Source: Pictodentalium vernedei | Lineage: Eukaryota > Mollusca > Scaphopoda > Dentaliida > Dentaliidae | Direction of reading: 5' to 3' | Assembly (NCBI GenBank): GCA_031216915.1 | Contig: CM062291.1 | Location: 35,964,484-36,028,483 of the forward strand | DNA: 64,000 bases | Shown here: positions 35,026-46,152 of the stretch, piece after piece | Numbering within the stretch: the first letter of the stretch is position 1 | Layout of the letters: every line of letters starts with the position of its first letter | Notes under the pieces: generated by a model | Databases searched by the model: none | Seen by the model: the letters and a program-made list of their open reading frames with translations, nothing else | What the model was told of the DNA's origin: nothing | Made by a program: the position numbers and the translations under genes

Positions 35026-35152
35026 GGAATTGACCATAACATGGTCTCAGCTCTGCGGCTTGGAGTTTACATTCAACCGAGATACAGAGCATCAAGGTTG
35101 AACATATGCCCAGAGCCGCAACCCACAGACCATGTTACCATCAATTCATCTG
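35026..35152. repeat. Palindromic element related to 14115-14252
   Basis: AATTGACCATAACATGGTCT / AGACCATGTTACCATCAATT arms with AACATATGCCCAGAGCCGC inside. Confidence 0.65.
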
Positions 35153-35224
35153 CATAAAGTGTATGTTCCAGAAAGATCCTACGCTGCTACGCATAACCCA
35201 AAACATCGTGAAATGAACATCTAT

Positions 35225-36067
35225 TAGGGCTGTCGCGATTATTCGATTAGTCGACTAACCGTCGACTATTGAAGTAGTCAACGTTTTTTATTTTTAGTCG
35301 ATCATCGTTCATTTTCAAGGTGGTACACGTCTACTACACGTCGGGACTAAATTGCATTGTTTTGTGAGGTGAATGGTCAATGAAGGTGAATAACTTTAAA
35401 TATCTAGCCATAGTTAACATTCATATCCGGAAGACTGTATGACTATCACTGACTGTGTAAGAAAGAACATTCACAGTTACTCGAGAAGAATAGATTCTTC
35501 TGAATTTCTCCAGTCTTGTACACACGAATGCACCCATTGGAAAACCCAAAGCGCGGAAGTGACAAAATTATGACGAAAGTCAGAACATCAGATCACTTCT
35601 CAAAGTTCGGAACTTCAGAGTAAGATCCAATTTTAACAACTGACGAGGGAATGCATAGATCTCAATGTTCAAAATTTCGAGAAACTTATTGCAGAAAGGA
35701 AACATATGCAGGAACGTTCTTTGGTAAATTCATTTTAATTCATCGGGTTCAATCTAGTTCAAACTTGGACCCGCAGTCAGTAATATTATTTTTGCGGTTG
35801 GTACGTCCTACAGGACGTACCAACCCCAAAAATTATATTACGAACTGTGGGTCCAAGATTGGACTACATGTAGCTTCAGTCGGGACCGATTTGTTGTTCC
35901 CACAACCCCACTTCGTCTGAACACAATGGTGCCATTGTCATTTTCAGAGTTTTACGAACAGAAGAATGATTTGCTAAAAAATCATGGGAAGCGACTATTA
36001 ATCGACTAACCGTCAATTACTGGTCACAATTAGTCGATTACAAAAAATGATAGTCGCGACAGCCCTA
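35225..36067. mobile_element. hAT element, TCGACTAA type
   Basis: Both tips TAGGGCTGTCGCGA; flanks ACATCTAT/GTATCTAT. Subterminal CGATTAGTCGACTAA repeats. Central palindrome 35755-35870 (GTTGGTACGTCC/GGACGTACCAAC). Confidence 0.88.
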
Positions 36068-36401
36068 GTATCTATACCCCCTGTGTACCTCCCAATGACA
36101 CTGGATAAATAATCAATAAATCAGATACAGGTCAGGGTCTTTCCATCTTAGTTCAAATTGTAAGCTGATTTGTAATTTAAACACTTCTTTCAGAATATCG
36201 TCAGCTGTACATGTGAAAAATCTAGAAAAATGAAGTGGTTTGCAAGTCACTCCATGGATGACATAATTGCGAAACAGGTAACCTCATTTCAAACATTTCA
36301 TGTGGCGATATTCTGAGCTGTAAACATGGAAAAGATTTTAGTTTTATTGGAACATATGTGAACGGTATGAAAAAAAATTCAGTAACTGAATGGAAGGAAA
36401 C

Positions 36402-36647
36402 TTAACCCTTCACCCAACATGAAAAGCAGAAGACACTTGCAAACAAAATTCTTGAATAACTAATTTTCTGCCTCAAAAACATAGGTTATGACCCCTCATT
36501 GGAACAAGCTCGGTGAGCTTGTTCCAAAGAGGGGTCATAACCTAGGTTTTTGAGACAAAAAATGAAAAAAAAATAATGAAAATTAATTGGTGATTTTTTG
36601 TGAATAGTGCTGGCCGGTTTTGGCTGTTATGTTGGGTAAAGGGTTAA
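36402..36647 (-). mobile_element. TTAA MITE B
   Basis: Exact TTAA flanks, reversed B copy. The hairpin has one unmatched step (CTCATTGG against CCAAAGAG). Confidence 0.93.
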
Positions 36648-36940
36648 ATATAGATAACAGCATGCGACTGAGACAGGCAAGGGATTCTTTAGGGTGCCGA
36701 CAGGGGCCGAGGTGGGACCCTTTCCCAATAGAATTTTGGCATGATTTTTCCCAATTCAAACCAAAAATTTCCCAATCTCAGTCCTCAAGTAAATAAAAAA
36801 TTAATTCTTCTTTAACCCTTGGGGGCTTAATTTGGACTCTCATCACTTTTTGTGGCTGCATAACAGGAGGTGCCTTATCAGGCAGTTTTTAGGTACGTTT
36901 GCAAGTTACATCACAAGGACCTTGCCAGTTGTTTCTCGGC

Positions 36941-36974
36941 AAGTCTTGGCTGCCTATATAGGCAGCCAAGACTT
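36941..36974. repeat. Hairpin AAGTCTTGGCTGCC (second copy)
   Basis: The same 14-bp arms as 22538-22571, with loop TATATA. Flanks GTTGTTTCTCGGC and GCCTAGAATCAACTGC pair weakly beyond it. Confidence 0.8.
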
Positions 36975-37348
36975 GCCTAGAATCAACTGCAAAGCCACCG
37001 TATGTAGGCTGACGAAGTGAAGCAAAATGTATATCTCCATCATTTAACAGTATAAGAACAATTTATTCAATAGAGATTACAGAGAATGGTCATTATTTCC
37101 TGTGACTGTTTGTTAAAAAACTTATTGCATGTTCTATACATGTGATAGCTTCTGTATTAATGTTCTCAGTTCAATATAAGGGTAACATTTCTTATTCTTT
37201 GTGTTTCTTATCCCAAACAAATTCTCAAATGGAGCCATCATGATGCGAATTTTCCCAATCGCATGGGACCCGGAATCTTTCCCAAAGAGGGCAGAAGAGA
37301 ATCTCTGCAGATGACACTTGAAAATTGATTTGCTATCAATATACCTAC

Positions 37349-37475
37349 CTCTAGAAGAAGAGCAATAAAACTTGGACCAATGGATATTTGTATTATCGGA
37401 GTATTATGTATTGCAGAAAATGCTAGAGGGCTCATGAATCCATTATGGCTTATTTTTTCAGCAACCTCACGTAAC
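37349..37475 (-). CDS. UBR5: UBR5 exon 2
   Basis: Second coding exon, 127 nt: one base completing the exon-1 codon, then 42 codons. It starts LREVAEKI and ends IGPSFIALLLE, the UBR5 pattern LREV-EK ... VGP--AAFLLE. The acceptor is TTCTGTTTACAG|G and the donor GAG|GTAGGT; the next exon follows in phase 0. Together with exon 3 this is the start of the RCC1-like propeller of UBR5 (family knowledge). The reading frame stays open on both sides into intron, so an ORF finder reports a longer 88-residue frame; the conserved part stops at the splice sites. Flanks are ordinary intron with a small hairpin element about 370 bp away at 36941-36974. Confidence 0.92.
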
Positions 37476-37811
37476 CTGTAAACAGAATATATATGTAGAA
37501 GCATTATTTAGTCATAGAAATCCTGACACAGGCAATTTTTGGGTACGGTATTGGATAACAAGTGCACTGCCAGCGGTGGATCAATATACAGCCACCTGTG
37601 AAGAAATTGCGCTTGTGAAGAAATTTTTAGTTGAACAAAAGGTCAATAACTCCTTCAAAAATAATTGCACATTCCTGACTTATGACCCATTAAACTTGAA
37701 TATATTGTTTTCAAGTTATTGGGTGGAGAATCAAAAGTCACCAAAACTCCCAGATGGATGCCATGGTGGCCATATTGGACATGCCAGAATATAACAATAA
37801 CATGATTTTGG

Positions 37812-38312
37812 AGGGCATTATGGTTTATTAGCAGTCCTGCAGCAATGATGAACAGCCCGAAGGTTTATTAAAGGCCCGAGACGGAGTCGAGGGCCATTAA
37901 TAAGCCCAAGGGCTGTTCATCATTGCTGAAGGGCCACTAAAGAATCATGATGCCTGACAACAATCATGTTATTACTATTATTACCATTCCCTGTTACAGC
38001 TAACCGCACGAGGGAATAGCTGGAAGTCTTTCGGATTAGGGCATTAAAACACAGAAGAAAATTAGTATGTTATGTAAATTGAATTGGACAAGTGAAGATA
38101 CTCAATAACAAGATTTGTTTCGACCGTGCATTCGACTTCAGTTCAGAAATACAAAGGGACGTCATTCGAATGGGAGTAATTCATTAGACCATGTAATCTA
38201 AAAATAGCCAAGCCGTGGGCCGCTAATGGCTATTTATACCATTATCGCCTGTGGCCCGGCTCCGTCGAACGACGTAACTGAAATTATGGAGTTTTAACAG
38301 CCCTCCAAAGTC
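37812..38312. repeat. Probable DNA element with GGAGGGC ends
   Basis: TTGGAGGGCATTATGG at the left and CAGCCCTCCAA at the right; palindrome near 37840-37930 (GATGAACAGCCC/GGGCTGTTCATC) and a GGGCC-rich middle. No clear duplication. Confidence 0.45.
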
Positions 38313-38554
38313 CAAACTAATGTTAATCGACTAGTAACTTATAGATTGAGTGGTAATAATGCTAACCATCCTCTAGTCATGACTAATCAACTCCAAAAAA
38401 CAGTATCTGTTGGAAGTACTGTTTTCAAGATATCGCGTGGACAAACAAAAGCTAATGGACGGACGGACAGACAGACAGATGGACATTGCCATAAAATAAT
38501 ACGCTCATATGAGCGGCTGTATAAAAAAATGGTTATTTAAAAATAACACTATAT

Positions 38555-38675
38555 GTCATTATCATGGTCTGAGGTTAGTGACTTTGAGTCAATGTACAAC
38601 CGAGATGTGCAGCTTTGAGGTTAAACATATGCTCTGTGTCGCAAACCTCAGACCATGTTACCGTCAATTCATCAC
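38555..38675. repeat. Palindromic element related to 35026-35152
   Basis: ATCATGGTCTGAGGTTAG / AACCTCAGACCATGTTACCG arms and TGAGGTTAAACATATGC interior; ends unclear. Confidence 0.65.
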
Positions 38676-39017
38676 AATAACATATATGTTCCATTAACAC
38701 ACTAGCCCAAAACCCTCATCGTGAAATGAACCAGGTAACTTTTAACGATAACAAGTTTAGTAAATAAACCAGCCCTGGTAATTCACACTCTGCACTCAGC
38801 AGTGTCGAGGAAAATGCCGAGGAAATGAAAAATATCCACAGCAAAACTACTGCCGAGGATGGCTTCTTTAGAAAGCCTTGTGGTGGCAGAAATTGCACAA
38901 CTTCCATGTTACACAAGGAATCATACCATGTGGGTTGCACTACTCTGTATTGCTAATCTTACAATTTACAGCATAACCACTAGAAATTATGTGTTCTGTT
39001 TCTTCTATGTTGATAAC

Positions 39018-40161
39018 TAGGGCTGGGCGATATGGGAATCTGAATACCGGTAACGATATCAGAAAAAATATCGCGATATACCGGTATATCGTGCACCAGT
39101 GTGTGAAACACATATTAAGTGCAAAGGATATCATGAATAAAAAAGATATTTTTGGAGCAAAAGATAGAAGTATCACTTACTGCTCTGGAAAAATGAGTGA
39201 TTTGAATGGAAGATCATAATAATCCATGTCTACAAAGTTATTGAACCTATTGTTTAATACGAAAATAAGCCATAAAATTATCATGGGTTTACTGGCTTTC
39301 ATCTGAATCTGGGATACAAGTAAATTAGTCTTTGTCAATTTAATTCCTGTAAAAACATGGCCAGCCTCTCTTGACTGATAAGCGTTTAATTACTGAGCCA
39401 GTCAATTGTCACATTGTGTTAATTGCGTATGTGTCTTCAAGAAAACAGTGGCAAACAAAACTTTTTATCAAAACAACGGGTATCCAGTTGATGGAATTAC
39501 GAGGGCCTGGTTTCACAAAGAACCAGTAGTAGCTCCTCCCCTTCTCCTATATTCCAGCAATGAACTTCCTAAGATGACAATGTCAAATGTCATCTGTCAC
39601 ATGCCAGGCCAGTCGGTCTGTTGCTATTAAGCACACCTCCAAGACGTGTTCACCCTTCACTTTCATGATAGTCTGCAAGTGTCAATCACCAGCCGACAAT
39701 GTTTTCTCCCAGTGATGGAATAACACCTCTGTCATATTTGACAAAAATTGTTGCACATTTCGCAATTGTGAATAGTGTGATTTGAAACATTTTTGTGTCA
39801 GATTGCTGACAATGAATTAAGCGATAAGTATGGCTTGCTGATTACAGTTCAAACAAATGCGACCAACAGCAAGTGACCGTGTTTTTACAGCGTGACAGTC
39901 GGGTGTGTTTTCCGTTACTCTCATCATCTCTCGTTGTTTATCATTTGTTCACGAAATAAGGAAAGATAAACTTCCTGTATTTTCAAAGCAACTTTCTGTG
40001 CGATTTTACGAAAAAAAACATGTTGAAATTTTATTATCATGTGACCCAAACCAATATCGTTACAGACGATATACCGGTATTGCCAAAAAATAGACGATAT
40101 TTAACCGGTACTGATTTCAATACCGGTATTTACCGGTATATCGAAATATCGCCCAGCCCTA
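39018..40161. mobile_element. hAT element, ACCGGTATATCG type
   Basis: Both tips TAGGGCTGGGCGATAT; exact duplication TTGATAAC (39010-39017, 40162-40169). 1144 bp, no transposase seen. Inserted in a palindromic repeat whose other copy is at 48140-48560. Confidence 0.93.
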
Positions 40162-40164
40162 TTG

Positions 40165-40255
40165 ATAACACTTGAATCTGACATCAGTTTCTGGAAAGCT
40201 CTTACAGAGCTTTCCAGAAACTGATGTCAGATTCTAGTGTTATCAACATAGAAGC
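40165..40255. repeat. Palindrome GAATCTGACATCAGTTTC
   Basis: Arms GATAACACTTGAATCTGACA / TGTCAGATTCTAGTGTTATC. With 38720-39017 it forms an element interrupted by the hAT 39018-40161; the matching copy is at 48140-48560. Confidence 0.75.
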
Positions 40256-40790
40256 AGTGAGATACTTAGTATGTGGTTATGCAGCATTATATTTTCACTC
40301 ATACTATACATATTGAGCAAGTCGCCTGCTTACTTCCAAGATTTTTTCTCAGCATTCATATGGTTCATGATATTGGCATTATCTAATTGAGTGAAAGATT
40401 CTTCACATTGATTGTGACAATATACACATGTATCTCAAACTAATTGCACATGTTAAAGTTACTTGAAAGTTTTCACTTCACCGCATACTACATATACATA
40501 GCAATTGAGACTATGCCCTGCCCCCCTGATGATTTTTACACAATCGAACAGGCTTCACAGCAATTGGCGTAGAAGCACCAGTTTTCCACAGCAATTTTTT
40601 GGCCAAGGAAACAAGGAAGAAATACCAGGACTGAATAAACCTCTCAGGGTACCTGTTGATGCCACAGGACAAATAATCAATAAATCATATGGAGGTTGAG
40701 GTCATACCATCTTAGTTCTGTTCATAAACTGATTTGTAATTTAAACAACACTTTGGATACAGCATGTTCAATTCTTGTTTATAATGGTGC

Positions 40791-41575
40791 AGGCCTGGCA
40801 TTCTGAAAAATGCAGGAGGGCAAAAAATCGCTCTCCTCAATCAGCTTAGGAGAGCAATTAGCTTTACACAGCATTTTAAGTATCCAGTTGAACGAACTCA
40901 TTGAAACTGAAACCAACAGACTACATCAGTGATTTTATTAACTTTACTAAGGTAAAGCGAAATCTCTTAGACATCTAGATGTCTCACTCAACAACTGAAC
41001 ACACACTTGACAAGAACTGTGTGTGTATCCAGACCTGTTGTCCAAGAAAGTCATACGCCTACCACTACCACCTTCAACCCCCCAAGGGGGGTTGAAGGTG
41101 GTAGTGGTAGGCGTATGACTTTCTTGGACAACAGGTCTGCTTGAATCTACAGTCACATCCTGGTGCAAGTGCTTCAAGTGACAGGATAGTGGTAATGGTA
41201 GTATATTATAGTGTCAATATTCCTTGAATAATTACCCCTCAAACTGTGATGTCAGTTGTTGAACTTGAAACTTACAGAAAAAAAATATTGCTGTGACCCA
41301 TTTTGCTTCAAATGCTTGCAACTGTGTTTGGGTATGGTTGCAGCCATTACCTTTTATCACTAAACCACTTTCAAAATGAAATTACGTGATGTTATGTGAC
41401 TTCGAAGTTAAATTACATTTTTGCTTCACAACAAAAATTTAATGTGAGCATAATACATGTAATCTCAATCATCCCAGACCAAAATATTTAGGAGGGCAAT
41501 TTTTCGCTCTCCTTAATTCTTTCAGGAGGGCAGTAAGGAGAGCTAAAAAATCGCTCTCCTGAAATTGCCAAGCCT
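40791..41575 (-). mobile_element. hAT MITE, 785 bp, copy 2 of a young pair
   Basis: Reversed near-identical copy of 17712-18497; duplication AATGGTGC/GATGGTGT imperfect. Its palindrome 41031-41138 has 53-bp arms that pair without a mismatch around AA. Confidence 0.9.
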
Positions 41576-41775
41576 GATGGTGTAGAGATTTTGCACTGTA
41601 TATCCGCTTTACATCAGAGCATTAACTCTGCTGTGTGAAGTTATTGGGGGTGCCTCATTACAAATGTTTTGCGAAGTGCTGTTACACGGTAACATACAGT
41701 ACAGACGCCAAGGACTGGTCGTAATCCATACATGGGCAGTGATTTCCAAGCATGGGTTTAGTTGTTTACCAGGTA

Positions 41776-43593
41776 CAGTAAAACCAGTCTTGAGAGACCA
41801 CTGTCTTGAGAGACCACCTGTCTTGCGAGACCACATCTACCAGGCACCGATTGGTTTTACTCTATAATGGACCTGCTATGGGAGACCACCTGCCTTGAGA
41901 GTCCACCTGTCTTGAGAGACCACTGTGACCTCAATCAAATGAAATGGTTTTGCGCGCAGGGACGATTTGGGGAGCAAGCCCCTTTCGACCCTCATTAGCT
42001 TACAATTTGAAAGTGTCAGACCGTGGTAAAGGAGAAGTTGTGGGTTGTTAGCGGCGCTTGTGTCTTTTCTGCTTCTTTTTCAGAGGTGGAGGTTTGGAAG
42101 GAGAGACAGTGGTAGTTGGTGTTGTTGGTGGGCTGCCTGATGGTGGTTGCTGAGTTTTGTAGGGTCTGGTCCTAGCCGAGTCTGGAGTGGTTGTGGGTGA
42201 TTGCTGAGTCTTTTGTTGTTGTAGATTTCTGGCGTCTATTAGTTTTTTGGCTTCTTCGACTTGTTGGAGGAATACTTGGTATTGCCTGTCCATCTCTTGC
42301 TTGTGAAGGTCCCCTTGTATTTCGTGTTCCCGTAAGATGCTCTCTATCCTGTCGTCCGCGTCCTGGCATTCTGGTTTAGAAGGAAGAGGCGAGTGGGGAT
42401 CAGGAAGAGGCGAGGGGGCAGCTTCCATTTCCACCACAGTCTCCACAGACTCTTCCACATCTGACAATACCGACTGGGAAGCCGGCATTTGGATGGGGCT
42501 GTCTGTGGAGTGGGAGGGGAAGTGGTGGCCGCCTCTGGCTCTTTCTTTTCCTCACCTTTCTCTTTCTTCATCTCCAAGAATGCCTCCAAGCATCGGGAAT
42601 CCCTCCGCTTGGTGGACGGGCTCTTCTTTCTTCTCTTTCTCTTTTCAGGGCCTCCTGACCTACTCGGGTGAGGACCAGTGTGAGAGGGGATCCTCTCATC
42701 AAAGGTACTACCTCTCCCCGAGTAGGGTGGTGATTTCTTATCTTCCTCGATCTTGAACTCAAGAGACAGATGGACACTCTTGCCTGTCTCCTGGATAGTC
42801 CAGGTGACAGGGCAAGAGACGCCCAGAGCTGCTATCGTTTTCTTCAGTCATGCTGGTAGTTCCAGTGTTTCCATAATTGAGATTCTAATTAGGATGCTCG
42901 CACTCTGAGTTCAGAGGTGCGAATCTGAATGACAACGTCTAAGAATGAATGACCTGGTAACCAACATGTATTTTTATGCCATAATGGACCTGTCTTGAGA
43001 GACCGCCCCTGCCCCTTTGATGACTGAAACCATGACTAAAACTTTTTACCTGTTCTGGAATTGGAAAATCCATTGTGGTTATACTAACATAATTAAAAGT
43101 ATTAAAAGCTCTTAATTGGATTTCAATTGCTAACTCATTACAGATTGAGACGTTTTTATAAGACCTCTGTGAAAAGATTAGGATTATTGCTGAATAAACA
43201 ATTTCATACATACCTGAAATGTGACAGATAGGAATAAAAATAAATTTGTGTTGAAAATCTTTTTGTAACAAATTGAAATGGACTGTTATTAAAAATTATA
43301 AAAATCAATTAATGTTGAAAATCTTCAAGGAAGATTTTCAACGCTAATTTATTTTTATAATTTTTATAACAGTCCATTTCAATTTGTTACAAAAACTTCA
43401 TAAAAAAGAACAACTACAAAGTAATTACAAAAATCCATATTCTTCTCCATTTCTGAATTATGAGGTTGGTTATTCAAGGACTTGAGAAAATCTGAAACCT
43501 GCTATGAGAGACCACCTGTCTTGCAAGACCACCTGTCTTGAGACACCACTTTTGTGTGGCCCAAAGGGCAGTCTCTCAAGACAAGTTCTACTG
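41776..43593. mobile_element. TA-flanked element with CTTGAGAGACC repeats (copy 2)
   Basis: The same repeats and tips (CAGTAAAACCAGTCTTGAG; TTCTACTG with TA at the left, CA at the right), 1.8 kb because it contains the coding remnant at 42048-42860. Its central palindrome (43265-43388, TTGAAAATCTTC/GAAGATTTTCAA) is unlike that of copy 1. Confidence 0.8.
42048..42860 (-). pseudogene. Unrecognised coding remnant inside a pogo-like element
   Basis: A long minus-strand reading frame from about 42860 with one frameshift near 42480. The upper part has a beta-like segment (VHLSLEFKIEED) followed by a basic patch (KRKRRKKSPSTKRRD) and an acidic helix (LEAFLEMKKEKGEEKKE). The lower part, 146 residues from 42488, is acidic, then Gln-rich coiled coil, then Pro/Thr-rich, and ends in a basic tail (KKKQKRHKRR). 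It looks like an ORF1/gag-type nucleic-acid-binding protein of a retroelement, but I do not recognise the family. It interrupts the element 41776-43593. Confidence 0.5.
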
Positions 43594-43792
43594 CAATGAG
43601 AATCATCATCAGCTAAATTTTAATTAATGAAGCATCGGGTTGTACCCAGGGCTTCATTAGTTAAATTTTTGATGATTATTCCTATAATTAGTGTTTGGAA
43701 TCTAATATTATTGCGTCCATGAAAATATTGCCCGCCTGCGGAAAGTGACCAGCCCATAGCGACTGTACTGTATGCTACTGGAACAACTTTTT

Positions 43793-44140
43793 TTAATTGT
43801 TTTATTGGCACTGAACAACACTTTTGACAGCCAGGATCACCTCGTGCCGCACAGCTTTATGGGTGGAGAAAGCCAGAGTATCCATTGAGAACCACCATGC
43901 AGTGGTGAGTAACTGTTAGACTCCCCAACATACTTACCCTGCAGAAGTTGGGTTAGCAGCGGTTGAAGACAAGTGAACCATTGATGTGCAGTACGCTTTG
44001 GTACACAGTGTCCCCACAAGGACAATCAGGATTAAGTGCCTTGCCCAAGGACACAATGCACTTACCCCTCGGGGATCGAACTGTTGACCTTTTGGTTTGA
44101 AGTCCAATACTCTTATTACTGAGCTAACGCACTCCCTCAC
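43793..44140 (-). mobile_element. tRNA-derived SINE
   Basis: Minus strand: head at 44060-44140 with TTAGCTCAGTAATA (box A) and CAGTTCGATCCC (box B), core GTCCTTGGGCAAGGCACTTA. Confidence 0.85.
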
Positions 44141-44185
44141 TGGAGCTGTAAACACAGACAACAGCAACACAAAGAGTGGCATATG

Positions 44186-44850
44186 CCCCCGACGGTGTCA
44201 TAAAAGGGAAGGTAAGTCTCTCGGGATGGGGGGGGGGGGGGGGGATAACAGAATCAAAAGGAAGCTTCCTCTAGACACCAATAATGCCCCCCCCCACCCC
44301 CCACAAAAAAAAGATTTAGTCAGCATTTGTCAGTTATTGGATGGAAACCAAATTCAATATGGCCACCATATTAAATTGGCTAGCTGATCCAAAAACAAGA
44401 GGAAGCTTCCTCTAGACACCGATAATGCATATAACCAAAAACTGAAATTGATTCGAGTCAGTATTCATTAGTTATTAGACAGAAAACAAATTCAACATAG
44501 CTGCCATGGAAGTCATAATGAATTGGTCACTGGTGGCCATCTTGGTTCAGCTGACTGGTCCAAAATTGAAAGGAAGCTTCCTTTAGACACCAACAATGCA
44601 TAATTAATAAAACGGAGTCAGCATTCACTAGTCATTGCATGGAAAAGTTCAAAACAAATTCAATATGGCTACCATGGCGGCCATACTGAATTGGCCAGAT
44701 GGACCAAAATGGAAAGGAAGCATTGTCTAGTCATCCATAAGGTACAAGTTACCCCTAAAATTATGATTTGATCAAAAAAATGGTTCTTTAGTTATTTGAC
44801 GGAAACGAAAAGTTAACAGACAGATGCCGGACAAAGGCCGAATGGACATG
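44186..44850 (+). repeat. Tandem element (GGAAGCTTCCTCTAGACACC units)
   Basis: About four units of roughly 150 bp with AAATTCAATATGGCCACCAT and GGAAGCTTCCTCTAGACACC, after a poly-G run. No gene seen; the 94-residue minus frame beyond it (44813-45097) overlaps the end of this repeat. Confidence 0.65.
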
Positions 44851-45406
44851 GTGCAAACATAATGCTCCCAAAACGCTCATAGATAATCACTAGCAAAACC
44901 AGTTCGTTCCGGGCCGATTCATCCCAACAAATCAAACCAGATTTTTGGTACTCGCTTCCATATGTCATGGCCATATAAGCAAATAGAGTTATTCGGGTCG
45001 CAAGGGATTTTAATCCCACATCGTCCCCTGTTGTCTGCAGCAGAAAAGTGTGTCCTGATGACTCTCCGCATTTTCTATGGTTGGACGGTTCGTCCACGTC
45101 AGCATGTCATTCATGCAAACGTTGACATTTTCTGTTCATGATGTATATTTTGTATATGGATACTATGCATATTTTACTTACTAAATCAGAATTAACACGA
45201 AACTCGGTAATTTCTGGGGATAAAGTCGACAAAAATATCACTAACTGTGGAGAAATATTTAGTATTCAAGTTACTTTTACACTTAAACATGTATTTATTC
45301 ATTCATACTAAATGCCTGATATTTGGATCAACAATATTGTGTAAATCACAGGAGGTGACTGTGATTTACACTTTATTAATGGACGAAGTATGATATTCAG
45401 TATGAA

Positions 45407-46152
45407 CAAGCCAGCAAATAAGCAGCCTGTCATGGTCACTGACAGGCACAATTTGCATGTTTGACAGGCACCAATTCAATTGTGTCTGTCATAATGACCA
45501 GTGCAATTTATTAGAACTAAGTAGAAGTCGGGTTCAATTTGTGTAGAATTTAACAGAACCAAATTCTTGACTTATTATCATTTATTGGAAAGCTCTCTGA
45601 AAGAGAGCTTTCCAATAAATGATAATAAGCCAAGATTATTGTCAGATCTGCATATACAACACACACCACCTGATTCTTTGAACTAATAACATGCTAAGCC
45701 CTGAAATTTTGTAACAAAATGTCAAGAACCACATATGCAGTCAAAACTCGTAAACTCAATGTTTACCGGACCAACCAATAACTTCAACTTATCTCGGTCT
45801 TCGAGTTATGCACTTTGGAAGTATTTGAGGTATTTGAAAGCTTTGAACACAAGAACACAGAAACTTGGAAATTGGACAAGGGAAAACACCTCCACACATC
45901 CCAGAAAATACAGGCCATCACTGACATTGTCAAGGACTGTCAATATTTCCTGGGAGGGTTGCAAGGCCCAAATTGCTGGGACTGATAGCCAACTTAGGGT
46001 TATCTCATATATTTGAGTTATCCGAGTTTGAGTTATCAAGTGCCGACTGTGTTTAAACATTATGACAGGTACAAAGTCTTCGATGACTGGCACAAAACTG
46101 TTGGTACCTGTCACAATGACAGGCACCAAATAAATTATTATTTGCAGGCTTG
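45407..46152. mobile_element. hAT element
   Basis: Exact duplication AGTATGAA (45399-45406, 46153-46160); tips CAAGCCAGCAAATAA and CAAGCCTGCAAATAA. Repeated TGACAGGCAC near the ends. Palindrome TTATTGGAAAGCTCTCT/AGAGAGCTTTCCAATAA near 45580-45634. Confidence 0.92.

Larger units (their letters stand above)
26125..37348 (-). other. UBR5: UBR5 intron 2
   Basis: About 11.2 kb between exons 3 and 2 (GAG|GTAGGT ... TTTTAG|GAT). Most of it is one nest of elements from about 28,000 to 34,342, followed by a head-to-head pair of TTAA MITEs and a hAT. I see nothing particular in 26125-26590, 36070-36400 or 36650-36930. Confidence 0.88.

Noticed and set aside
18111..41177. Conserved 76-residue frame in both hAT copies (18111-18341 and 40947-41177)
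   Set aside because: Conservation follows from the two copies being nearly identical overall; the frame runs through a palindrome and matches nothing known.
44813..45097. 94-residue minus-strand frame that looks protein-like
   Set aside because: Its 3' part lies in a repeat tail (GACAGATGCCGGACAAAGGC), with no splice sites or recognisable motif.
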